A stretch of DNA of 64,000 nt from Acidimicrobiales bacterium (GTDB taxonomy: Bacteria > Actinomycetota > Acidimicrobiia > Acidimicrobiales > JACCXE01). Each line of letters starts with the position of its first letter. Within the stretch, counting starts at the first letter, position 1. Positions 16,101 through 25,000 of this stretch are shown in pieces. Made by a program: the position numbers and the translations under genes. The notes below the pieces were generated by a model. The model searched no databases. It was given only the letters and a program-made list of their open reading frames with translations, and was not told the origin of the DNA. The stretch spans positions 16,863 through 80,862 of the forward strand of contig DASZWD010000061.1 in the NCBI GenBank assembly GCA_035546775.1, read 5' to 3'.

Positions 16101-17951
16101 CTATCTTTGTCGACGCGCCAGGCGCGAAGGGACGCGCTTGACGATGCCCACCGGCCCGTGGCGGCGGAAGGTCCGGTACGAGCGCCACAGAAAGGCCCGG
16201 AAACGGCGGTACTGCATGCGTACGGGCGGGGGCAGCATGACGCTCCAGCGGCGCGGCAATTCGTAGCGCTCGAGGGGCCGGTCGACGAACGGTTCGCTCG
16301 GCGCCACCACGTCGGTCCAGTTCGACTGGCGGGTCGTGGGCGTCGCCGAACGGAGAATGTCGGCGTACACGTGGGCCTGGAGGTGGGGCGACCACCGCAG
16401 GAGCGCGTCGCGCCGGGCGCGGGCGCCGATGCGGGCGCGCAACGCCGGTTCGGTCACGAGCGCTTCGAGCGCTGCGGTCCACTCGTCGAGCGTCTCTGCG
16501 AGCAGGCCGTTGCGGCCGTGCTGCACGGCTTCGCGAAACGGTTCCGTGGGCGAGGCCACCGTCGGCGTCGCCACCAGCGCCGCTTCGAGCCACTTGATGG
16601 CGCTCTTGGCTTCGTTGAAGCGGCTGCCGGCGGTGAGCGGCGCCAGGTTGACGTCGAGGTCGCGCAACACCTTGGGCAACGCCGTCCACTCGGTGAAGCC
16701 GATGCGCTTCACGCGCGCGGCGTACGCGTCGAGCGCCGGAGAGGGCGTCACCAGACCGACGAGCCATAACTCGACGTCGGGGTGGCGCGCCAGCACCGCG
16801 GCGACGGCGGGCTCGACCATCGCCCAGTCGTGGTCGTGGGTGTTGGTCCCCGACAGGTACCCCATACGCACCGGACCGGCGGTGCGCGGCTTGCGCAGCG
16901 CGGCGTCGCTTTGCTGGCCCACCAGCAGGCCGACACCGTTGGGGAAGCGGTAGGTCGGCATTCCCGTCACGGCGGCGGCGTGGGCGCACAACCCCGCGGT
17001 GCTGCCGACGAAGCCGTCGCACGCTTCCATCGCGGTGCGGTAGCGGCGCACGCCTTCGAGCCACAGCGCGGCTTCGTCCGGCGGCAGGATCGACAACGCG
17101 GGAATCTCGGCGGCCAGCTCCGGGTCGAAGATCAGGTCGTCGACGTCGTAGAGCACCACGACGCCGCGGGCGCGCGCCGCGGCGATGACGTCGAGTACCT
17201 CGGCGGTCGCCGGCACGCGGTACACGACGATGGCGTCAGCCTGGCGCGCCAGCTCGGGCACCGACGCGTCGGAGTAGTAGCGCACGTCGGCGTGCACGCC
17301 CAACAGCCCGAGCGCCTCCGCCGGCAGGAACGCGCGATAGCGCAGCGGCGCCCCGTCGATCCCGACGAGAAACAGCACCCGCCGCCCAACCCCCGAACTG
17401 GTCTCGCCGGACGCCTGTTTCCGGCCCTCGGGCGAGACCAGTTCGGCGTAGAGGGCAAGAAGGCCGTCGACTTGGTCTTGGATCGGGCGAACGGGGATGT
17501 CATGGCAGGCGGCGCGCATGCTGTCGACGAGCGCGGGCTCGTCGATGAAGCGGCGCATGGCGTCGGCGAGCGCGGACGCGTCGGCCGCCGGGACGACGAG
17601 GCCGTTGACGCCGTCCTCGACGACTTCTTCGGGCCCAAGCGTGTCGGTGCAGATGACGGGCACGCCGGCGGTGAGCGCCTCGCGCGTTACCAGCGAGTGC
17701 GACTCCCGCATGATGCTCGGCACCAGCAGGACGTCGGTGTTCGCCCACACGGCCGCGGCCTCGGAGGGCGCGAAGCTGGGCACCGTTTCGACGGGCAAAC
17801 CCGCGAGCGACACGTTGTTGGCGACGACGAAGTCGTCGATGTTATGGGTGACGATCCGCCAGTCGCCGGGCGGAAGCAGGCGCACCGCGTCGAGTACGAC
17901 GCGCACCCCCTTCATCTCGTTCCACCCGCCGGTGTAGCGAAACGTGATCAC
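16101..17951 (-). CDS. Glycosyltransferase: GT4 C-terminal half plus second GT-B domain
   Basis: This 616-residue protein starts at a GTG that overlaps the stop of the gene upstream as GTGA. Residues 1-185 are the C-terminal (donor-binding) half of a GT4 enzyme: ITFRYTGGWNEMKGVRVV, VLLVPSIMRESHSLVTREAL (the EX7E motif) and GVPVICTDTLGPEEVV. The matching acceptor half is the upstream gene. A linker holds a 52-bp DNA palindrome. From about residue 200 a second GT-B-like unit follows, with PLRYRAFLPAEALGLLG, YDVDDLIFDPELA and FNEAKSAIKWLEAALVATPTV. A basic tail ends the protein. It could be a fused or a once-continuous enzyme broken by frameshift. Confidence 0.8.
   Translation of the reverse strand: MITFRYTGGWNEMKGVRVVLDAVRLLPPGDWRIVTHNIDDFVVANNVSLAGLPVETVPSFAPSEAAAVWANTDVLLVPSIMRESHSLVTREALTAGVPVICTDTLGPEEVVEDGVNGLVVPAADASALADAMRRFIDEPALVDSMRAACHDIPVRPIQDQVDGLLALYAELVSPEGRKQASGETSSGVGRRVLFLVGIDGAPLRYRAFLPAEALGLLGVHADVRYYSDASVPELARQADAIVVYRVPATAEVLDVIAAARARGVVVLYDVDDLIFDPELAAEIPALSILPPDEAALWLEGVRRYRTAMEACDGFVGSTAGLCAHAAAVTGMPTYRFPNGVGLLVGQQSDAALRKPRTAGPVRMGYLSGTNTHDHDWAMVEPAVAAVLARHPDVELWLVGLVTPSPALDAYAARVKRIGFTEWTALPKVLRDLDVNLAPLTAGSRFNEAKSAIKWLEAALVATPTVASPTEPFREAVQHGRNGLLAETLDEWTAALEALVTEPALRARIGARARRDALLRWSPHLQAHVYADILRSATPTTRQSNWTDVVAPSEPFVDRPLERYELPRRWSVMLPPPVRMQYRRFRAFLWRSYRTFRRHGPVGIVKRVPSRLARRQR
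17394..17445. repeat. 52-bp palindromic element inside the glycosyltransferase gene
   Basis: Perfect 15-bp arms (17394-17408, CGAACTGGTCTCGCC, and 17431-17445) flank a 22-nt centre. The element is in frame and codes for most of the linker between the two GT domains (roughly ELVSPEGRKQASGETSSG). Its outer ends CGAACYGGT match those of the intergenic palindrome at 36454-36506. Confidence 0.6.
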
Positions 17952-18589
17952 AGTTCGAGGCCGTTCTCGTCGACGCGCAGCTTCGCTGGGTCGACCCCGT
18001 TGGCCGCCATCACCGCCGCGGCCGACGCCGAGGGGCACAGCACCACGTCGACGTGCTCGAGCGCGGCCCGCAGCCGGTCGTTGCGCAGACCGAGCCATCG
18101 GTGGTCGACCTCGCACTGGCACACCCCGCAGTCGACGACGAGGCTGCACGGCGTGAAGGTGCGGTCGACGAGGAACTGCCGGGCGCAGTTCCACCAGAAG
18201 TCGTGCATCGTCAGCACGACCGGCACACCCGCCGCCTTCGCCGCCTCGATCACGCCCACGCCGAGGCCCTGACACGAGTGGACGTGCACGACGTCGGGCT
18301 GCGTCGTCACCAGCCAGTCGACGAAGTCCGAGCTGACATTCGGATTGTCGAAGTTGTGGTCGTCGGCCCAGCCGATCCAGGGGTTGATCTCGATCCAGTG
18401 GACGTTGACGCCGGCCTCGTCGGTCTCGTCCCAGCTCGAACCGGCGCGCCGGTTCCTGTCGAGGTGGCCGGCGTAGACGAATACGTCGTGGCCGGCGGCG
18501 GCGAAGGCGCGCGCCAGCCGCTGGGGTGCGAGCGTGCCGCCCGAAGTGAAGTTCGGCGGGAAGTGAGAGGAGACGACCCCGATCCGCAT
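17948..18589 (-). CDS. GT4 glycosyltransferase, N-terminal (acceptor) half only
   Basis: The 213-residue protein is a complete GT-B N-terminal domain: RIGVVSSHFPPNFTSGGTL, RLARAFAAAGHDVFVYA, QPDVVHVHSCQGLGVGVIEA, VVLTMHDFWWNCARQFL, then a Cys-rich loop (PCSLVVDCGVCQCE) and VDVVLCPSASAAAVM. It ends at VDENGLEL, exactly where the inter-domain linker normally leads into the donor domain. That donor domain opens the next gene in another frame. The ATG has a TAGTGT box 9 nt upstream. It is probably half of a two-subunit GT4, or a frameshifted single gene. Confidence 0.8.
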   Translation of the reverse strand: MRIGVVSSHFPPNFTSGGTLAPQRLARAFAAAGHDVFVYAGHLDRNRRAGSSWDETDEAGVNVHWIEINPWIGWADDHNFDNPNVSSDFVDWLVTTQPDVVHVHSCQGLGVGVIEAAKAAGVPVVLTMHDFWWNCARQFLVDRTFTPCSLVVDCGVCQCEVDHRWLGLRNDRLRAALEHVDVVLCPSASAAAVMAANGVDPAKLRVDENGLEL

Positions 18590-18598
18590 TGCGGTTTC

Positions 18599-18604
18599 AC
18601 ACTA
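18599..18604 (-). promoter_or_regulatory. -10 box TAGTGT of the minus-strand GT operon
   Basis: TAGTGT on the minus strand ends 9 nt before the ATG at 18589. Only 10 bp separate it from the divergent box of the exporter operon. Confidence 0.5.
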
Positions 18605-18614
18605 AAGGGGTAAC

Positions 18615-18620
18615 TACGCT
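18615..18620 (+). promoter_or_regulatory. -10 box TACGCT of the exporter operon
   Basis: TACGCT ends 9 nt before the ATG at 18630. The two divergent promoters must share or compete for the same 40-bp gap. Confidence 0.5.
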
Positions 18621-18629
18621 GGTCCCGTC

Positions 18630-19454
18630 ATGGCGACGGTCTCGGAGCTAGCCGAAGCCCGCGAACTCTTCCGCAACCTCACTCTGCGTGAGCTACGCGG
18701 CAAGTACAAGCGGTCGGCCTTGGGGTGGGCGTGGTCGATGATCAACCCGCTCGCGACCATGGCGATCTTCTGGTTGGTCTTCCACTTCGTCATCCGGGTC
18801 GACCCCGACACCGGCAATCCGTCCGGTTTGCACAACTTCGGCTTCTTCCTGTTGTGCGGCCTGCTGCCGTGGAACTTCCTGCTCAACAGCCTCATGGGCG
18901 GCATGGGAGCGCCGCTGGCGAACGCCGGCCTGATCAAGAAGGTGTACTTCCCGCGCGAAGTGCTGGCGGCGTCGGTGATCGCGTCCTGGGCGGTGCAGTT
19001 TCTGATCGAACTCGGGGTGCTCATCGCCGCGTTGTTGTTCGTGGGCAACGTGGCCATTCAATACATCCCCGGCGTGGTCCTCGTCGTCGCCCTCGAGATG
19101 TTCTTCGCCTACGGCATCGCCCTCGCGCTCGGTGCCATGAACGTGTATTTCCGCGACGTGCAGCACTTCCTCGCGCTGTTGCTCCAGCTCTGGTTCTACG
19201 CCACCCCCATCGTGTATCCGAAGAGCCTCGTGCCACGCACGGCAAAGCTGTTCGGGCACACGCTGCCGGTCGAGCGCCTGTACGGGCTCAACCCGATGGT
19301 TCGCTTCGTCGACATGTACCGCAACCTGATGTACGACCTGCGCTGGCCCCCGCTGTACGACTTTGCCTACGTGGCGGGCGCCGCGATCCTGAGCGTGCTC
19401 ATCGGTCGCTGGATCTTCATGAAGCTCGAACCGCGCTTCGCCGAGGAGCTGTAA
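18630..19454 (+). CDS. wzm: ABC-2 type polysaccharide export permease (Wzm-like)
   Basis: This 274-residue inner-membrane protein forms the channel that exports a lipid-linked glycan. The cytosolic N-terminus RNLTLRELRGKYKRSALGWAW is the family signature. About six transmembrane segments follow, including MAIFWLVFHFVI, FGFFLLCGLLPWNFLLNSL and FLALLLQLWFYATPIVYP, and RLYGLNPMVRFVDMYR is conserved near the end. The stop overlaps the ATPase start (TAATG). Confidence 0.93.
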   Translation: MATVSELAEARELFRNLTLRELRGKYKRSALGWAWSMINPLATMAIFWLVFHFVIRVDPDTGNPSGLHNFGFFLLCGLLPWNFLLNSLMGGMGAPLANAGLIKKVYFPREVLAASVIASWAVQFLIELGVLIAALLFVGNVAIQYIPGVVLVVALEMFFAYGIALALGAMNVYFRDVQHFLALLLQLWFYATPIVYPKSLVPRTAKLFGHTLPVERLYGLNPMVRFVDMYRNLMYDLRWPPLYDFAYVAGAAILSVLIGRWIFMKLEPRFAEEL

Positions 19455-20665
19455 TGAGCGAACCGGCAGTCCTGGCCGAGCACGTCTCGAAACGTTTTCG
19501 CTTGTACCACGAGCGCAACGACTCGCTGAAGGTGGCGCTGATGCGCGGCGGGCGCGCGAAGTACGAAGAGTTCTGGGCGCTCAAGGACGTGTCACTCGAA
19601 GTGCCGAAGGGCTCCACCTTCGGCCTCATCGGAGAGAACGGCTCGGGCAAGTCGACCCTGCTCAAGTGCATGGCGCGCATCCTGCGCCCCGACAAGGGCC
19701 GCACCGCCATCGTCGGCAAGACGAGCGCGCTGCTCGAAGTGGGCGCCGGCTTCCACCCCGAGCTGTCCGGGCGCGACAACGTCTACCTGAACGGTTCGAT
19801 CCTCGGCCTCTCGAAGAAGGAGCTCGACGCCAAGTTCGACGGCATCGTCGAGTTCGCCGGTCTCGAACGCTTCATCGACACGCCGGTCAAGAACTACTCC
19901 TCGGGCATGTACGTGCGCCTCGGCTTCTCCGTGGCCATCAACGTCGATCCCGACGTGCTGCTGGTCGACGAGATCCTGGCGGTGGGCGACGAGAACTTCC
20001 AGCGCAAGTGCGCCGAGAAGTTCGCCGACCTCCACAACGAAGGCAAGACGATCGTCGTCGTCAGCCACGCGTTGGGGACGGTCCGCAATCTGTGCGACCA
20101 CGTCGCCCTGCTCGAACACGGCGTGCTCAAGCAGGTCGGCACCGCGGCGGACGTCATCGACAATTACATGGCCGACGCCCACGTCGCCCGCCACGACGAG
20201 GGCATCGGCGGGTCGCGCTGGGGCTCAGGCGAGGGCCGCATCGACAAGGTCGAGATCATCGGGCGCGACGGGGTGCCGACCCAGCAGGTGCGCACCGGTG
20301 AACGCGTCACGTTCCGCCTGCACTACACGACGAGCGAACCGATCGCGCGGCCGGTGTTCGGCATCGGCATAACCACGCTCAACGGCATCGACCTGTCCGG
20401 GCCGAACACGCGCGACGTCGGCGTGATCCCCGAGAAGGTCAACGGCTCGGGTGTTGTCGACATGACCGTCGAGGGTCTGCCCTTGCTGGCGGGAACCTAC
20501 GACTTGGCGGTCGGCTTCTACGACTACAGCGCGACGCATCCCTACGACCACCGTCTGCACGCGCTGCGCTTCGACGTCGAACCCGGCACGCCCCGCCAGC
20601 AGCACGGTTTCGTCGCCCTCGACGCGACGTGGACCGTGGACGGCGCGTCGCCGCGCCTGCCGTGA
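19454..20665 (+). CDS. wzt: ABC transporter ATPase with Wzt C-terminal glycan-binding domain
   Basis: This 403-residue ATPase powers the Wzm channel. It shows a Walker A (GENGSGKSTLLK, about residues 59-70), a signature KNYSSGMYVRLGFS near 148, a Walker B (VLLVDEILAVGDENF) and H-loop VVVSHALGT. The C-terminal ~150 residues form a beta-sandwich of Wzt_C type (KVEIIGRDGVPTQQV, FGIGITTLNGIDLSG, LAGTYDLAVGFYD). In studied systems this domain recognises the glycan cap, often a methyl group, and the neighbouring methyltransferase-GT could make such a mark. The downstream GT4 overlaps as GTGA. Confidence 0.94.
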   Translation: MSEPAVLAEHVSKRFRLYHERNDSLKVALMRGGRAKYEEFWALKDVSLEVPKGSTFGLIGENGSGKSTLLKCMARILRPDKGRTAIVGKTSALLEVGAGFHPELSGRDNVYLNGSILGLSKKELDAKFDGIVEFAGLERFIDTPVKNYSSGMYVRLGFSVAINVDPDVLLVDEILAVGDENFQRKCAEKFADLHNEGKTIVVVSHALGTVRNLCDHVALLEHGVLKQVGTAADVIDNYMADAHVARHDEGIGGSRWGSGEGRIDKVEIIGRDGVPTQQVRTGERVTFRLHYTTSEPIARPVFGIGITTLNGIDLSGPNTRDVGVIPEKVNGSGVVDMTVEGLPLLAGTYDLAVGFYDYSATHPYDHRLHALRFDVEPGTPRQQHGFVALDATWTVDGASPRLP

Positions 20666-22020
20666 AGATCCTCGTCATCACGAATGACGCCCTGGGCGCC
20701 CGCATGGCCGGCCCGGCGATCCGCGCGTGGAAGATGGCTACGGCGCTGTCGCAGCGCGGTCACGACGTCACGCTGTTCACCACCGGCAACTGTGATCCGC
20801 TGCCGTCGTCGTTCGCGGTGCGTCGCGGCTGGACCGACGAACTGAAGGCGCTCGAAGCATGGTGCGACGTCATCGTGTTCCAGGGCTTCGTCATCGACGG
20901 CCAGCCGTGGCTGGCGCACACCGACAAGGTCATGGTTGTCGACCTCTACGACCCGTTCCACCTCGAGCAACTCGAACTGTCGCGCGAGGCCAGTGAGCAC
21001 GACGTGCGCGTCGAAGTCGTGGCGTCGACCGTCGCCGTGCTCAACGAGCAGATCGCGCGCGGTGACTACTTCCTGTGCGCCAGCGAGAAGCAGCGCGACT
21101 TCTGGCTCGGCGCCCTCGGCGCTCTCGGGCGCATCAACCCCTTGACCTACGACGCCGATCCGTCGTTGCGGTCGCTGATCGACGTCGTCCCCTTCGGTGT
21201 GGACGACGAACCCGCGTCGCAGCAGCGCCATGCAATCCGCGGCGCGGTCGCCGGCATCGCCGCGGACGACGAGGTCCTGCTGTGGGGTGGCGGCGTCTAC
21301 AACTGGTTCGACCCGCTGACCCTCATCCGCGCCGTCGACGCGCTCAAGGCGCGCCGGCCGAAGCTGCGCTTGTACTTCCTCGGCATGAAGCACCCGAATC
21401 CCGAGGTGCCGCAGATGCGCATGGCGACCGAAGCCCTGGCGTTGTCCGAACAGCTCGGCCTTACCGGCAAGCACGTCTTCTTCAACCACGACTGGGTGCC
21501 CTACGAACAACGCGCCGACTGGCTGCTCGACGCCGACATCGGGGTGAGTACGCACCTCGACCACGTCGAGACGGCGTTTTCGTTCCGCACCCGCGTGCTC
21601 GACTACCTGTGGGCCGGCCTGCCGATCGTGTGCACCGCCGGCGACGCCATGGGCGAACTCGTCGAAGCCCACCACCTCGGTACGGCGGTGCCCGCCGACG
21701 ACGTGTCGGCGCTCGCCAACGCCATCGACGCGCTGCTCTCCGACGACGCGGCGCGCGCCGAAGCGTCCGCCGCCGTGCGCAAGGTGGCGCCCGACTTCGC
21801 TTGGAGCAAGGCGCTCGCCGCGCTCGTTGCCTTCTGTGACGCGCCGCGGCGCGCGCCGGATCTCGTCGACCGCGAGACCGCCGGGCGGTTGGCGGCGGTC
21901 GGTCGCGGGGCGGCCCGGCAACGGCGCGGCCCCTTCCACGTGGCCGCGTCGCTGCGCCGCCACGTCCGCAACGGGCGCGGGCCGGAACTGCTGCGCATGG
22001 CGCTGCGCCGCCTACGCTGA
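20662..22020 (+). CDS. GT4-like glycosyltransferase
   Basis: The 452-residue protein has a GT-B fold. The N-terminal half has ILVITNDALGARMAGPAIRA, VVDLYDPFHLEQLEL and FLCASEKQRDFWLGAL. The C-terminal half has LWGGGVYNWFDPLTLIRAVD, YFLGMKHPNPEVPQMRMAT and FRTRVLDYLWAGLPIVCTAG. It is a close paralogue of the last third of the following 1175-residue protein, sharing DVVPFG, the WGGGV..WFDP motif and DYLWAGLP. It is translationally coupled to wzt. The donor and acceptor are unknown. Confidence 0.88.
   Translation: MKILVITNDALGARMAGPAIRAWKMATALSQRGHDVTLFTTGNCDPLPSSFAVRRGWTDELKALEAWCDVIVFQGFVIDGQPWLAHTDKVMVVDLYDPFHLEQLELSREASEHDVRVEVVASTVAVLNEQIARGDYFLCASEKQRDFWLGALGALGRINPLTYDADPSLRSLIDVVPFGVDDEPASQQRHAIRGAVAGIAADDEVLLWGGGVYNWFDPLTLIRAVDALKARRPKLRLYFLGMKHPNPEVPQMRMATEALALSEQLGLTGKHVFFNHDWVPYEQRADWLLDADIGVSTHLDHVETAFSFRTRVLDYLWAGLPIVCTAGDAMGELVEAHHLGTAVPADDVSALANAIDALLSDDAARAEASAAVRKVAPDFAWSKALAALVAFCDAPRRAPDLVDRETAGRLAAVGRGAARQRRGPFHVAASLRRHVRNGRGPELLRMALRRLR
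22013..22018 (+). promoter_or_regulatory. -10 box TACGCT before the trifunctional GT gene
   Basis: TACGCT ends 6 nt before the GTG at 22025, and its last T is the first base of the upstream TGA stop. Confidence 0.45.
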
Positions 22021-22024
22021 GCCG

Positions 22025-25000
22025 GTGCGGTGGCTTCGTTCGCAGAGTTTCGACCTCTACAGCCGGTACTCACACGTCTTCCAGATCCGGCGCACGAGCC
22101 TGCCGCCGGAACGCATTCGCATTCTCGACGTCGGTGATCCCTTCGGCACGATCGCGTCGATCTTCCCCGAAGACGAAACGGTCAGCCTCGACGTCTACCA
22201 GGACAACCCCAACACCGACGGCCATGCCCACATCCTCGGTTCGGGCTTCGAGCTGCCTTTCGCCGACAACTCGTTCGACCTCGTCTGTTCGCACGACGTG
22301 CTCGAGCACTTGCCGCCCCAGCGTCGCACCGAGTTCCTCGCCGAGCTGCTGCGCGTCAGCCGCGGCCCCGTCGTCGCGGTGGCACCGTGGTTCGACCCGC
22401 GCTCGGTGCGCGTCGAGCACCTCGTCAACTCGTACTTCGTCGCCAAGCTCGGCCACACGCTGGCGCCCCTCGACGAACACACCGAGTTCTCGCTGCCCGA
22501 CGGCGACGCCATCACCGCTTGGCTCGCCGACCGCGGGATCGACTACCGCCTCTTCGGCGACGGCTGGCTGTTCCACTGGGTGGCGCTCTACTACCTGAAG
22601 GCGCACCTGCTGATCCGCGGCGCCGAAGACGTGCTGCACCGCATCGACGCGCTGTGCAACGACCTGCTGCTCGAGACTGATCACCGCCCGCCGCACTACC
22701 GCACCACGCTCGTGCTGCGGCCGCCGGCCACACTGCCCGACCTGCCGGCGCACGTGCCGCTGCCGGCGAAGGATCAGCTGCGCGACGACGTCGACGAACT
22801 GACCGAAGTGGCGATGTCGCTCGCCGAGGCGTTGCGCCCCGAAGAGGACCCGCTCAGCCCGCGTTCGCGGCTGGCGGCGTGGATCGAAGCGCGCCAGCAC
22901 GCTGACAGCGACGCCCAGCGCACGCTGGCCGCGTCGCTCGCCACTGTGTTCGAGCGGCTGCGCCACCGCCCGTCACCCGACGAAGCCGAACTGTTGCCGC
23001 CCGCCTCGCCGGCGGGACGGCGCGTCGCCGTGGTCCTCGTCAACTTCAACGGCATCGAGCACCTCCCGCCGTGCCTCGAGTCGCTGGCGGCGCAGGACTA
23101 CCCGCGCGAGCTCGTCGAGGTGATCGTGGTCGACAACGGGTCGACCGACGGATCGCTCGAACTGCTGGCGAACGACTACCCGTGGGTCAAGGTGCTGCCG
23201 CAGGGCTACAACACCGGGTTCGCGCCGGCGGTGACGACGGGTGTCGAGGCGAGCGGGTCGGAGTGTGTCGCCTTCATCAACAACGACATGCGTGCCGATC
23301 CGCGCTGGCTGTCCGAACTGGTCGCCGCCTACGCACCGGCCAACGGCGTGGTGTGCGTGGCCGGCCAGATCCGCGGGTGGGACGGCGACAAGGTCGACTT
23401 CGTCGACGCCGTCGTCAACTTCTACGGCATGGGCGACCAGGTTGGCTACGGCAAGCCGCTCGAAGACGTCGACGCCCGCGACGGTGCGCCGTTGCTGTTC
23501 GCCTGCGGCGGCTCGATGCTCGTGAGCCGTGAGGTGTACCTCAACACCGGGGGCTTCGACCCGAAGTTCTTCGCGTATTTCGAAGACGTCGACTTCGGCT
23601 GGCGCCTGTGGCTGCTCGGCTACGAGGTGCGCTTCGCCGAGAACGCCATCACGTTCCACCGCATGCACGGTACGTCGTCGCGCTTCGCACAGCACCAGCG
23701 CATGCTGCTGTACGAACGCAACGCGCTGCGCGCCGTCATCAAGAACTACGGCGACGACACGCTGGCGCGCGTGCTGGCCCCCGCGCTGCTCGTCATGATC
23801 GACCGCGCCGTCCAGCGCGGCGACCTGCCCGCAAATCGCGACGCCTACGACCCCGGTGGTGACACCGCGCCGACCGAAGAGGTCTCGCGCATCACGCTGT
23901 CGCATCTCCACGCCATTCACGACCTGCTCACCGACATCGACGGCCTGATCGCCGAGCGGAGCAAGATTCAGCGCGCCCGGCGCCGCGAGGACGACGACAT
24001 CCTCGCCCTGTTCGGGTCGCCGTTCTCGCCCGTCCTGACCGACCGCGAGCACGTCGACGTGCAGCGCAAGGTCGTCGACGGCTTCGGACTCGCCAAGGTG
24101 TTCGAGCGCCACCGCGCCAAGCGGGTGCTGTTCATCTCGGCGAACGAGGTCGGCGAGAAGATGCGCGGCCCCGCGATCCGCGCCTTCGAGATGGCCAAGG
24201 CGCTGTCGTCGACGACGAACGTCGCGGTGGCCGCTCCGGGTGAGACCAACACCGAAGTCGACGGCGTGCCCATCTACGGCTATCCCGACGAGACGACCCT
24301 GGTACGCCTGGCCAGCGCGGCTGAAGTCGTCGTGCTGCAGGGCTACCAGCTGCGCGAGTACCCGAAGCTGGCGAACGTCGAGACCGTGCTCGTGGCCGAC
24401 ATGTACGACCCGTTCCTATTCGAGAACGCCGAATTGCACGGCGAAGGGGCGGCCGCCGATCTGGCGCTGCGCCAGGACGCGTCGGTCCTCAACGAACTGC
24501 TTGACGCCTGCGACTACTTCATCTGCGCGTCGGAGCGCCAGCGCGACTACTGGCTCGGCATGCTGAGCTCGCGCGGCCGACTCGACTCGGTGACCTACGC
24601 CACCGACCCGACGCTGCGCCAGCTCATCGACGTGGTGCCCTTCGGCTTGCCGCGGCACCGGCCGCGCCATCCCGAGCCCGTGCTGAAGGGCGTGCATCCC
24701 AAGATCGGCGTCGACGACCTCGTCGTGCTGTGGGGCGGCGGCGTGTGGGACTGGTTCGACCCGATCTCGGTAGTCGAGGCGTTCCGCCTCGTGCTGCATC
24801 GGGTGCCGAACGCCAAGCTCTACTTCCTCGGCCTGCAGCTGTCGAGTCCTGACGTACCGCCGATGCGCATGGCCGAAGCCGTCGTGCACCACGTCGCGGC
24901 TCTCGGTCTCGACGACGCCGTCGTCTTCGGCGACTGGACGGGCTATGACGAGCGCGAAGCGTTCCTCGTCGAGTCCGACATCGCCATCTCTGCTGCCCGC

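Noticed and set aside
18438..18455. Perfect 18-bp palindrome GAACCGGCGCGCCGGTTC
   Set aside because: It lies inside a gene and shares only six end bases with the palindromic elements. Chance is likely at this GC.
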